A DNA stretch of 64,000 nucleotides, from positions 248,001 to 312,000 of the forward strand of contig JBDOIT010000002.1 of assembly GCA_047404135.1 (NCBI GenBank), in the 5' to 3' direction. The notes under the pieces were generated by a model. That model saw only the letters and a list, made by a program, of their open reading frames with translations. It did no database searches and was not told the DNA's origin. The DNA is from JAHZKS01 sp047404135. Lineage in GTDB: Bacteria > Pseudomonadota > Alphaproteobacteria > Rickettsiales > JABSSG01. Made by a program: the position numbers and the translations under genes. Shown piece by piece: positions 1-7,064 of the stretch (its first letter is position 1; every line of letters starts with the position of its first letter).

Positions 1-582
1 TATAATAATAAATTCAGCTCTAAAAAAGGACATAAAACGCCCGAGTATATGGCTGATCTATTATCCATACATTATACACCAAAGAATGGTGAAACAAGCA
101 TTCTAGACCTTGGCTGCGGCACAGGAAAATGCTCTAAAGCTGTCGCAGAACAACTAAAATACAAAAGCATCACAGGAGTGGATATCTCAAAAAAAATGCT
201 TCAAGAGGCACAAAAAATTATCAAAAACAAATCACCCTTATTTGATAAATTAATACATCTAGATTTTAATGATTTCATGAACAAATCAACTAGCAAGTTC
301 AATATTATCTTGGCCGGCATGTCATTACATTTCAGGAAGGATTTAGAGAAACCCCTAAAGAACATATCAAGTCTATTAGAAAAAGAAGGCTTCCTAGTGT
401 TTTCAGTTGCACAAGCGGCAGAAGGATTTCATACTGGGATCAGCTCTAGCTATGAAAATTTTTGCTACACCAAAAATACTGTAAAAAAATATCTTAAGGA
501 AGCGAATCTATATATATCTGCCTTAGACGAAATCTCTTTAAACAATGGACAGTCTATTCTTGTAGTAATATGCAAAAAATAG
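1..582 (+). CDS. Class I SAM-dependent methyltransferase (5' end outside window)
   Basis: The frame is open to the window edge. The ATG at 49 is internal to the fold or a late start, because 16 sense codons precede it in frame, so the gene probably begins before base 1. Counting from that ATG, LDLGCGTGK (residues 19-27) is motif I of class I methyltransferases, the SAM-binding glycine loop. GVDIS (43-47) supplies the acidic residue that usually contacts the ribose. The layout is that of the Methyltransf_11/25 families, with some likeness to BioC (malonyl-ACP methyltransferase), but substrate cannot be read from the sequence. The last 13 bases overlap mlaA, suggesting joint transcription. Confidence 0.75.
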   Translation, partial: YNNKFSSKKGHKTPEYMADLLSIHYTPKNGETSILDLGCGTGKCSKAVAEQLKYKSITGVDISKKMLQEAQKIIKNKSPLFDKLIHLDFNDFMNKSTSKFNIILAGMSLHFRKDLEKPLKNISSLLEKEGFLVFSVAQAAEGFHTGISSSYENFCYTKNTVKKYLKEANLYISALDEISLNNGQSILVVICKK

Positions 583-1421
583 CAATTCTCTTATTATTCA
601 TCATCACCTCGTTTACATCTGTTGCCCTATCTGAGGAAATTACAGAAACAGAAGATAAATATTTATGCTATATAGTGAAAGATCCATTTGAATCATTCAA
701 TCGACATATGTTTACCTTCAATACAACAATAGATGGCATGATAGTGAGGCCTTTAGTAGGAATATACATAGGGATAGTACCAGAATGGCCTAGGGCTAGA
801 GTTCATAATTTCTTTAGCAATCTAAGAGAGCCATTAACTCTGGTAAATAATATTTTACAATCAGATAGCAAAGCTGCCTCAAGTACATTTGGAAGGTTTT
901 TAGTTAACACGCTCTTTGGGTTAGGAGGCTTTTTAGATTTTGCATCCTATTTTGAGTTAGATAAGAAAGCGCAGAGATTTGATGATACTCTTGCAAAATA
1001 CAAACTTTCTTACAGCAATTATTTGGTCCTTCCTATAATAGGGAACACTACAACCCGAGGAGTTGTAGGAAAAGTAGGAGATTTCTTTTTAAACCCCATA
1101 GCTTATCGACTACGCAAAAAATCCTTACGACATCCATTAAATTACACAGCTGCAGATCATCTTGATCACAGAATTCAGTACAATGATGTGATCAACGCAA
1201 CTAAAAAATCTTCTGTTGATTATTATGGAAAAGTCCGAAGTATGTATATACAATACATATCCAGGAGGAATATACACTGCCCAAAAAACCAATCCATGGA
1301 TTACTCAATATATGAAGAGGGTTTTGTGAAAAGTTCAAACACAACTGATCAAAAAGATTCTACAGAGGAAATCGCAGATACAACACAGAGAAAGGTGAAA
1401 ATAAATGAACACGAAAATTAA
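570..1421 (+). CDS. mlaA: MlaA/VacJ-family outer-membrane phospholipid transport protein
   Basis: MlaA sits in the outer membrane and removes phospholipids from the outer leaflet, passing them to periplasmic MlaC. The family signature DPFESFNRHMFTFN lies at residues 38-51 and NFFSNLREPLTLVNNILQ at 80-97, followed by the conserved GLGGFLD segment and LPIIGNTTTRG. A hydrophobic signal sequence covers about residues 3-20. Unlike the E. coli lipoprotein there is no Cys at the expected cleavage site; the nearest (C33) is not in a lipobox. The last 40 or so residues are a polar tail. The gene overlaps the upstream methyltransferase by 13 bp and mlaC by 17 bp. Confidence 0.9.
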   Translation: MQKIAILLLFIITSFTSVALSEEITETEDKYLCYIVKDPFESFNRHMFTFNTTIDGMIVRPLVGIYIGIVPEWPRARVHNFFSNLREPLTLVNNILQSDSKAASSTFGRFLVNTLFGLGGFLDFASYFELDKKAQRFDDTLAKYKLSYSNYLVLPIIGNTTTRGVVGKVGDFFLNPIAYRLRKKSLRHPLNYTAADHLDHRIQYNDVINATKKSSVDYYGKVRSMYIQYISRRNIHCPKNQSMDYSIYEEGFVKSSNTTDQKDSTEEIADTTQRKVKINEHEN

Positions 1422-2001
1422 ATATATGCTGCTAGTGGCAATGTCAATGCTTACAGCTGTATCTTCTTCAGCAAATGAAGCAGAAGTAAGAAATTTTGTA
1501 TCCGGAGTTGCAGATGATATCGTCTCGATCGTAAGGCATAGAAGCGCCGATAGGAACAGAAAAGCAGATAAATTACTGAGTGTAATAAAATCTAATTTTG
1601 ACACAGAATGGATGGGACAATTTGCTCTAGGAAGAAACTACCGAACACTTTCTTCATCCAAAAAAAGCAAATACTTCACACTTTACAAAAGATATCTAAG
1701 AAACACATATTTTCCAATTCTTATGAAATACCAAGATGAGACCTACTCTGTCAATAGAGTTACACTAACAGGAACCGACTTATATAATGTTTCTGTGGCG
1801 ATATTAAGGCCAGGAAGATCATCAATAGATTTAGACTATACGGTACGGAAAAAAGGCAGAAGATACAAAATGCTCGACATGAGTATTGAAGGAGTAAGTA
1901 CAGTCTTTACACAAAAATCAGAATTTGGTGCTGTGCTTGCAAGAAGTGGTATAGAAGGGTTATTTAATAGTCTTTCAAAAGTACAGATAAATGGTACCTA
2001 A
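1405..2001 (+). CDS. mlaC: MlaC/Ttg2D-family periplasmic phospholipid-binding protein
   Basis: MlaC shuttles phospholipid between MlaA in the outer membrane and the inner-membrane MlaFEDB transporter. The 198-residue protein starts with a signal peptide (about 1-23, ending SSSA-NEA). It has the family pattern of a helical N-terminal part with F-TEWMGQFALGRNYRTLS near 56-76, then a beta-rich half including YDV-type strands and DMSIEGVS near 152-159. The gene overlaps mlaA by 17 bp, matching the functional pair. MlaB/D/E/F are not in this window. Its stop codon overlaps the stop of tadA on the opposite strand by 4 bp. Confidence 0.88.
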   Translation: MNTKIKYMLLVAMSMLTAVSSSANEAEVRNFVSGVADDIVSIVRHRSADRNRKADKLLSVIKSNFDTEWMGQFALGRNYRTLSSSKKSKYFTLYKRYLRNTYFPILMKYQDETYSVNRVTLTGTDLYNVSVAILRPGRSSIDLDYTVRKKGRRYKMLDMSIEGVSTVFTQKSEFGAVLARSGIEGLFNSLSKVQINGT

Positions 2002-2465
2002 TGGCGTTTAGTACTAAAAAAACTTTGTAATAACTCAACATTTTCTTTCTCCATTATTCCGCCATATATTTCTGGAACAAATATAGCTGAGTCTGATTCA
2101 AATAATCGCACCCCATTTTCTATAGCTCCAAATTTTGAATCAAACGCACCAAAATATATCCTTGATAATCTTGCATATGAAATAGCAGCTGCACACATTG
2201 CACATGGCTCTAAAGTTATATATATGTCATAACCTTGTAGCAACTTAGACCCCTTTATTTCACAGGCTTCCTTTATACAAATAATCTCTGCATGTAGAGT
2301 TGGATCTCTATCTATATTTGCTCTATTATGGCTTTTTGTGATTATAGTATCTGTAGATGGATCTACAATAACTGCGCCAACAGGAATATCCCCCTTATCA
2401 GCCGCTTCTTTTGCTAACTCTAAAGAAATAGACATGTATTTATTAGAAAAGCTATTCTTTTCCAT
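1998..2465 (-). CDS. tadA: tRNA-specific adenosine deaminase TadA
   Basis: TadA converts A34 to inosine in the anticodon of tRNA-Arg(ACG). The 155-residue protein has the cytidine/deoxycytidylate deaminase zinc motifs: HAEI (zinc His plus catalytic Glu) in DPTLHAEIICIKEACE, and PCAMC (two zinc Cys) in LEPCAMCAAAISYARL. The segment FGAFDSKFGAIENG after it is typical of TadA. ATG 2465 begins 14 bp inside the end of fieF, so the two are probably translated together. An internal Met at residue 11 is an alternative start. Confidence 0.93.
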   Translation of the reverse strand: MEKNSFSNKYMSISLELAKEAADKGDIPVGAVIVDPSTDTIITKSHNRANIDRDPTLHAEIICIKEACEIKGSKLLQGYDIYITLEPCAMCAAAISYARLSRIYFGAFDSKFGAIENGVRLFESDSAIFVPEIYGGIMEKENVELLQSFFSTKRH

Positions 2466-3327
2466 ACAACTCTGCTGGATCTTGGTGAATAATCACCTCT
2501 GCTCTCTTAAACTCTTTCAATATTCTATCTTCTATTTCCTCTGAAATATCATGAGATTCATGCAATGTCATCTTGCCTTCAAGCTCTAGGTGAAATTGAA
2601 TAAATGAATGCCTGCCTGCATATCGCGTTTTTAAATCATGGTAACCTTGCACCTTCTTATGAGACATAATCACTTCATGTAGTTTATCCTTTTCAGAAGA
2701 TTTAAATTCATGATCTAATAAATTGTGGAAAGCAGAGCTTAGTAGGTCCCAAGCTCCATACAGAAGGTACAAAGCGATACATATAGCAAAAATAGGGTCT
2801 ATAATTTTACTGGCTAATTTCTCTGACAAATAAAGAGAGGCTATCACAGCAACATTAGTAAAAAGATCTATTACATAATGAAGCCTATCTGCTTTTAATA
2901 TTTTAGATGACGTTTTTCTGTATGAATACGTTTGATATATTATCAACAAAAGAGTCGCAAATATTGAAAAAACCATTACAGCTATTCCGAATCCACTTGC
3001 TTTAGTGACTTCAGGGTGGACTATTCTTTTTACAGCTATCACGATAATAAATAGTCCTGATAACCCGAAGAAGGTAGATTGAGTAAATACAGCTAGATCT
3101 TCTGCTTTACCATGACCAAAACGATGCTCATTGTCAGCTGGCTGCAATGCATACTTTGCCGCTATAAAGTTAATAAAAGATGCAGATATGTCCAAAAAAG
3201 AATCTGTCATTGTTGCAAGTATAGTAGGTGAATCCGTTACATACCAGGCAACCACCTTAGAGATTAAAATTAATATCGCTGTAAATATAGAGGCAGACAC
3301 AGCTCTGAGAACTAAATAATTATTCAT
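2452..3327 (-). CDS. fieF: Cation diffusion facilitator family metal efflux pump (FieF-like)
   Basis: The 291-residue protein is an inner-membrane proton-coupled divalent metal exporter of the CDF family. The two metal-site pairs are visible: D42-xxx-D46 (TDSFLD) in helix 2 and H150-xxx-D154 (HYVID) in helix 5. The HRFGHGK loop (68-74) is typical of the FieF/YiiP branch. Six hydrophobic segments are followed by a cytoplasmic C-terminal domain with HDLKTRYAGRHSFIQFHLEL. Metal preference (Zn, Fe or Cd) cannot be decided. The upstream region is shared with the divergent 17 kDa-like lipoprotein gene. Confidence 0.88.
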   Translation of the reverse strand: MNNYLVLRAVSASIFTAILILISKVVAWYVTDSPTILATMTDSFLDISASFINFIAAKYALQPADNEHRFGHGKAEDLAVFTQSTFFGLSGLFIIVIAVKRIVHPEVTKASGFGIAVMVFSIFATLLLIIYQTYSYRKTSSKILKADRLHYVIDLFTNVAVIASLYLSEKLASKIIDPIFAICIALYLLYGAWDLLSSAFHNLLDHEFKSSEKDKLHEVIMSHKKVQGYHDLKTRYAGRHSFIQFHLELEGKMTLHESHDISEEIEDRILKEFKRAEVIIHQDPAELYGKE

Positions 3328-3356
3328 AATAACCTGTATCTTATACCCTAAGTTTC

Positions 3357-3386
3357 TTGCAAATCCTTTTCGTATAGTAGTATAAT
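3357..3386 (+). promoter_or_regulatory. Sigma-70-type promoter for the 17 kDa-antigen-like gene
   Basis: A perfect -10 box TATAAT lies at 3381-3386 and a -35-like TTGCAA at 3357-3362, separated by 18 bp. Transcription would start near 3393, giving a leader of about 30 nt that contains the GGAG ribosome binding site at 3414-3417, six bases before ATG 3424. Confidence 0.65.
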
Positions 3387-3423
3387 ATTACTTGTATATA
3401 AAGTACAATTTATGGAGAAAATT

Positions 3424-3885
3424 ATGAAAAAGAAAATCGTTATAGCGTTAACCACTACCTTTTTGCTTACCTCATGTATGAGTAATCAAGATGGCGGGGC
3501 ATTAATAGGAGGAACAACAGGGGCTTTGCTTGGATCCAGAGTGGGAAAAGGATCTGGAAGAACGGCAGCTATTATGGGTGGAGCACTGCTTGGAGCAATA
3601 GTAGGAGGTAAAATTGGCGCTTCTATGGACGAGCAAGACAAAAGAAAGATGCATCATTCTACTCAAGAATCTCTAGAATCTTCTCGCTCTGGTAAAACAA
3701 GAACTTGGAGGAATCCTGACTCTGGTCACTATGGTTCTGTTACACCTTACAGAGCGTATAAAACCAAAAAAGGTGAATATTGTAGAGAATATTCACAAAC
3801 AGTTACAATCTCAGGTAAAACTCAAGAGGCATATGGAACAGCATGCAGACGCCCAGATGGAACTTGGGAAATGATGAGCAAATAA
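3424..3885 (+). CDS. 17 kDa surface-antigen-like lipoprotein (glycine zipper)
   Basis: ATG 3424 is chosen over ATG 3412 because GGAG at 3414-3417 is a well-spaced ribosome binding site and because it gives a clean lipoprotein signal, MKKKIVIALTTTFLLTSC, with LTSC as the lipobox. Residues about 25-70 form a glycine-zipper 2TM region (GGALIGGTTGALLGS, GGALLGAIVGGKIGASMD). The C-terminal half has the family's WRNPDSGHYGSVTP and EYCREYSQTVTISGK stretches. Homologues in Rickettsia are the 17 kDa outer-membrane antigen; a role in envelope integrity is inferred. The gene stands alone between its own promoter and a strong terminator. Confidence 0.88.
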   Translation: MKKKIVIALTTTFLLTSCMSNQDGGALIGGTTGALLGSRVGKGSGRTAAIMGGALLGAIVGGKIGASMDEQDKRKMHHSTQESLESSRSGKTRTWRNPDSGHYGSVTPYRAYKTKKGEYCREYSQTVTISGKTQEAYGTACRRPDGTWEMMSK

Positions 3886-3905
3886 TAAACCCCTTATTAC
3901 ATCAT

Positions 3906-3937
3906 AAAAAGGCTGCCTCCTTGGCAGCCTTTTTTTA
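3906..3937 (+). terminator. Rho-independent terminator of the 17 kDa-like gene
   Basis: GGCTGCC (3911-3917) pairs perfectly with GGCAGCC (3923-3929) around the loop TCCTT, followed by eight T. The A run before the stem extends pairing with the T run. It lies 20 bases after the stop codon. Confidence 0.92.
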
Positions 3938-4073
3938 TGTACCTATATCTCTTGAACAACTAACGATTCATTAAAGTATCATTTGAATCATTCATATAAC
4001 CTTCATCACCTTTCCGTAAAGACATGTCCTTCTTACTCACCCATAGTCTGTGTCTTTTTTTTACCTTATATAC

Positions 4074-4107
4074 AAAAAAAAGGGGGCACAAAAATGCACC
4101 CCCCTTT
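4074..4107 (-). terminator. Rho-independent terminator of the secreted-protein gene
   Basis: Read on the minus strand, a G run (opposite 4099-4104) pairs with a C run (opposite 4082-4086), with a small interior mismatch, and is followed by eight T (opposite 4074-4081). It begins about 23 bases after the stop codon of the gene at 4130. Confidence 0.75.
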
Positions 4108-4129
4108 ATCGATACCTTAATGAGAAGCA

Positions 4130-5053
4130 TTACTCTTCGTCTTCACCTTCTGCATCCTTTGAATCCTTAGAAGACCACCAAGAGGCCCATCCAGACTTCT
4201 CAGTAGGTTGGAATTTACCAGGATGCCTTTCTGCAATAGACCTCGTGGATTCCTTCAAGTTTTTCTTCGCAGGGTCAAGCTCTTCATGCCAACCCGCTAA
4301 CCTCTTATTATAGAACTCACCAAAAGAATCTCTAAAATGATCATAGTCACTATTAGTTGAATCTCTATCAAATTCTTCAGCATCTAAGCTCTGTCTAATA
4401 TGACGGATAGAATCATGTAAATATTTTAGATATTTATCCTGCTGTATGCTAGTGCCATATTTATGCAACTTTATTTCATCGGCTTCAAGATCTTTAGCAA
4501 TGCTGTTAAATTTCTTCCTAAAATCCTTATCACTCAAAGCTTTATAGTTATCACCAATCATGGTGCTGGAAGAAATAATTTTCTGTACATTATCAAAATC
4601 CTTCTTCAACTTTTTAACAAAATCTTTCTTTGATTGAGCCTGGTGCACCGCTAGAGTCTCTTTGTATGCGCCAAAAACCTTAGTACGCTTTAAAATCTTG
4701 TGTCCATCCACATCATCATGATCTTTCTTTACAACTGATTGGTATACAAACTCACCACCCTCTGGGTGCTTAAATTTTATTGCTGACTCCAAAGTTCCAC
4801 TTGGCCTTTTTCCCATATGAATTACTTTATATCCACCGGAACCTATCTTATCATTATGATGTTTCTTAATTTCCTTATGGTGGTCTTTTAAAATTCCACG
4901 CTCTTCAGGGGTAAGGTCTTTCTTTTTAACGGCAATATCCTCAAACGCCTCGCCATGATCACCGATGCCCACAGGAAGGTTCGCTTGGTCTGCGAAAGCT
5001 ACATTACCTGCAATTAATAAACTGAAAGCAAAAAATCTAACTAATTTCAACAT
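4130..5053 (-). CDS. Secreted, lysine-rich protein of unknown function
   Basis: I do not recognise this protein. The start is set at ATG 5053, not the longer frame from 5116: this start gives a clean signal peptide (MLKLVRFFAFSLLIAGNVAFA, cut before DQ), and a TATAAT lies at 5070-5075 on the minus strand, inside the longer version. The mature part of about 285 residues is strongly helical and rich in Lys, Asp and His (for example KDHHKEIKKHHNDK). It has no further membrane segment and no Cys. It ends in a Trp-rich patch (SGWASWWSSKDSK) and an acidic tail (AEGEDEE). It has its own promoter and terminator. It is probably exported to the periplasm or beyond; a lineage-specific factor is possible. 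Confidence 0.7.
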   Translation of the reverse strand: MLKLVRFFAFSLLIAGNVAFADQANLPVGIGDHGEAFEDIAVKKKDLTPEERGILKDHHKEIKKHHNDKIGSGGYKVIHMGKRPSGTLESAIKFKHPEGGEFVYQSVVKKDHDDVDGHKILKRTKVFGAYKETLAVHQAQSKKDFVKKLKKDFDNVQKIISSSTMIGDNYKALSDKDFRKKFNSIAKDLEADEIKLHKYGTSIQQDKYLKYLHDSIRHIRQSLDAEEFDRDSTNSDYDHFRDSFGEFYNKRLAGWHEELDPAKKNLKESTRSIAERHPGKFQPTEKSGWASWWSSKDSKDAEGEDEE

Positions 5054-5154
5054 ATAGAACCCACAAAAAATTATAACACATATACTATATACTACTAGCG
5101 GTTGATCATTAGTCACAACAACCGAAACATACTGCTCTGAGTTTTCTTTTCTTT

Positions 5155-6471
5155 TTATTCAATCTGTGGTTTTTTAACAATATTGATTAAAGAAGATGAT
5201 CTAAAAATCATTGCCCCACATTTGCTTAACTTCTCTTCTAGTTTTTCATATCCTCGATCAAGATGATAGACACGATTTATCACGGTCTCCCCTTTAGCAG
5301 CAAGGCCCGCAAGAACTAGAGACACAGATGCTCTTAAATCTGTTGCCATCACTTCAGCGCCAGAGAAATGAGGCACTCCTCGAATATTGGCAATGCCATC
5401 TTTGATTTTTATATCTGCACCCATGCGGTTTAATTCTGGGACATGCATAAAACGGTTCTCAAAAATACTCTCTGTAATAGTAGAAAGCCCAGAACTCACA
5501 GATAGAAGTGTCATAATCTGCGCCTGCATATCAGTTGGAAATCCAGGGTAAGCAGATGTCATCAAGTCAATTTTAGAGCTAAAATCCTCAGAAGAAACTT
5601 TGACAGAATTATGGTTAATTCTAGAAAATTTTCCTCCCACTCCAGATATAACATTAGAAATATTCTCAAAAAAGCTGTGATCAATATCTTTTAAAACAAT
5701 CTCTCCTCTAGTGATAATTGCAGCAATAGCATAAGTACCAGCTTCTATTCTATCAAATATCACAGTATGATCTGCTCCATAAAGCTCCGATACGCCTTCG
5801 ATTTCTATTTTACTAGTTCCAGCCCCATGTATATTAGCTCCCATAGATAAAAGCATTTTACATAAATCTACAATTTCTGGCTCTTTAGCAGCATTATGTA
5901 TCACCGTTTTGCCCGAAGCAAGTGTAGCAGCCATAATAGCGTTTTCAGTTGCTCCCACCGATATAACAGGGAATGTTATTTCTCCACCTCGCAAGCCATT
6001 ACGAGCAGAAACCTCTATATATCCATCATGAAGATAGACCTCAGCACCTAAATCACGCATAGCTTGCACATGCAGATCTACAGGACGGGCTCCAATAGCA
6101 CACCCTCCAGGCATAGAGACTCTAGCAAAGCCAAACCTAGCAAGAAGAGGTCCTAATACAAGAATCGAAGCTCTCATTTTTTTAACCAACTCATATGGGG
6201 CTTCAAAATTCCCTATGTGAGATGCATTCAAAAACAATCTATGCCTACTCATAGTATTCTCATCCACTCCACACAAACTAATCTTAACACCGTGATTCAT
6301 CAATAGGTGCGACATGGTCACGACATCAGAAAGCTGAGGAACATTATTTAATACAACAGTACCTTTCGTAAGCAGAGATGCAGCCATTAAAGGTAAGGCC
6401 GCATTCTTAGCTCCACTAATTCTTACATCTCCAGATAGTGGACGACCTCCTCTTATTATGATTTTATCCAC
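5155..6471 (-). CDS. murA: UDP-N-acetylglucosamine 1-carboxyvinyltransferase MurA
   Basis: MurA adds enolpyruvate from PEP to UDP-GlcNAc, the first committed step of peptidoglycan synthesis, in the cytoplasm. The 438-residue length is normal. The catalytic loop MPGGCAIGARPVDLH contains the PEP-binding Cys124, the fosfomycin target. The substrate-binding start SGAKNAALPLMAASLL (19-34) is intact, as are LRASVSLVLAGLAAKG and RGYEKLEEKL near the C terminus. The gene overlaps pgsA by 8 bp, so it is the last gene of a uvrC-pgsA-murA run. It shows that this organism makes wall precursors. Confidence 0.97.
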   Translation of the reverse strand: MDKIIIRGGRPLSGDVRISGAKNAALPLMAASLLTKGTVVLNNVPQLSDVVTMSHLLMNHGVKISLCGVDENTMSRHRLFLNASHIGNFEAPYELVKKMRASILVLGPLLARFGFARVSMPGGCAIGARPVDLHVQAMRDLGAEVYLHDGYIEVSARNGLRGGEITFPVISVGATENAIMAATLASGKTVIHNAAKEPEIVDLCKMLLSMGANIHGAGTSKIEIEGVSELYGADHTVIFDRIEAGTYAIAAIITRGEIVLKDIDHSFFENISNVISGVGGKFSRINHNSVKVSSEDFSSKIDLMTSAYPGFPTDMQAQIMTLLSVSSGLSTITESIFENRFMHVPELNRMGADIKIKDGIANIRGVPHFSGAEVMATDLRASVSLVLAGLAAKGETVINRVYHLDRGYEKLEEKLSKCGAMIFRSSSLINIVKKPQIE

Positions 6472-7033
6472 CCTTCCTCCTAAAATATTTAAAGCTCATT
6501 TTTAGATACGCATAGCCCGTTACTAATGTAAGTATAGCAGCAACCCACAATGCAACATTTCCCAATATATCTGCAAATTGGATACCAGATCCCTCTTTCC
6601 CTAATATTAAAATAAATATAGCAACCATCTGAACAAATGTTTTTATTTTCGATAATTTGCTCACAGGCACACTTACGCTCAAATCTGCTAGAAATTCACG
6701 CAAACCGGAAACTAGGATCTCTCGACAAATAATTGCTATAGCAGGAAACAAACCCGCCCTCTCATAATAAACCAGCACAACTATCACCGCTCCAACTAAC
6801 AGCTTATCTGCTACTGGGTCTAAAAATTTACCAAGATTTGACTGCAAAGACATAGATCTAGCCAGGTACCCATCAAGAAAATCCGTAAAACTAGCATATA
6901 TAAATAAGATAGCAGCAACCCGGTGCCAGAGCATACTATTATCAAATAGCATTGCGAATATGATAAAAGGAATCACAATAATACGAGAAGCTGTTAGCAA
7001 GTTTGGAAGATCTTTAATGGTACATCGAATCAT
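6464..7033 (-). CDS. pgsA: CDP-diacylglycerol-glycerol-3-phosphate 3-phosphatidyltransferase
   Basis: The enzyme makes phosphatidylglycerophosphate, precursor of phosphatidylglycerol and cardiolipin, at the inner membrane. The CDP-alcohol phosphatidyltransferase signature D-G-x2-A-R-x8-G-x3-D-x3-D is complete in DFLDGYLARSMSLQSN-LGKFLDPVADK. The protein begins with the family's IPNLLT-like NLLTASRIIVIP and has about four to five hydrophobic segments in 189 residues. It lies 31 bp after uvrC, the same uvrC-pgsA pairing seen in many proteobacteria. Confidence 0.95.
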   Translation of the reverse strand: MIRCTIKDLPNLLTASRIIVIPFIIFAMLFDNSMLWHRVAAILFIYASFTDFLDGYLARSMSLQSNLGKFLDPVADKLLVGAVIVVLVYYERAGLFPAIAIICREILVSGLREFLADLSVSVPVSKLSKIKTFVQMVAIFILILGKEGSGIQFADILGNVALWVAAILTLVTGYAYLKMSFKYFRRKGG

Positions 7034-7064
7034 GATTTTCTAACTTTTTAAAGAGATTAAGACA

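Noticed and set aside
4018..4057. AAAGACA / TGTCTTT hairpin followed by T run as a plus-strand terminator
   Set aside because: The 26-nt loop is long and the stem weak. A strong terminator for the upstream gene already exists at 3906-3937.
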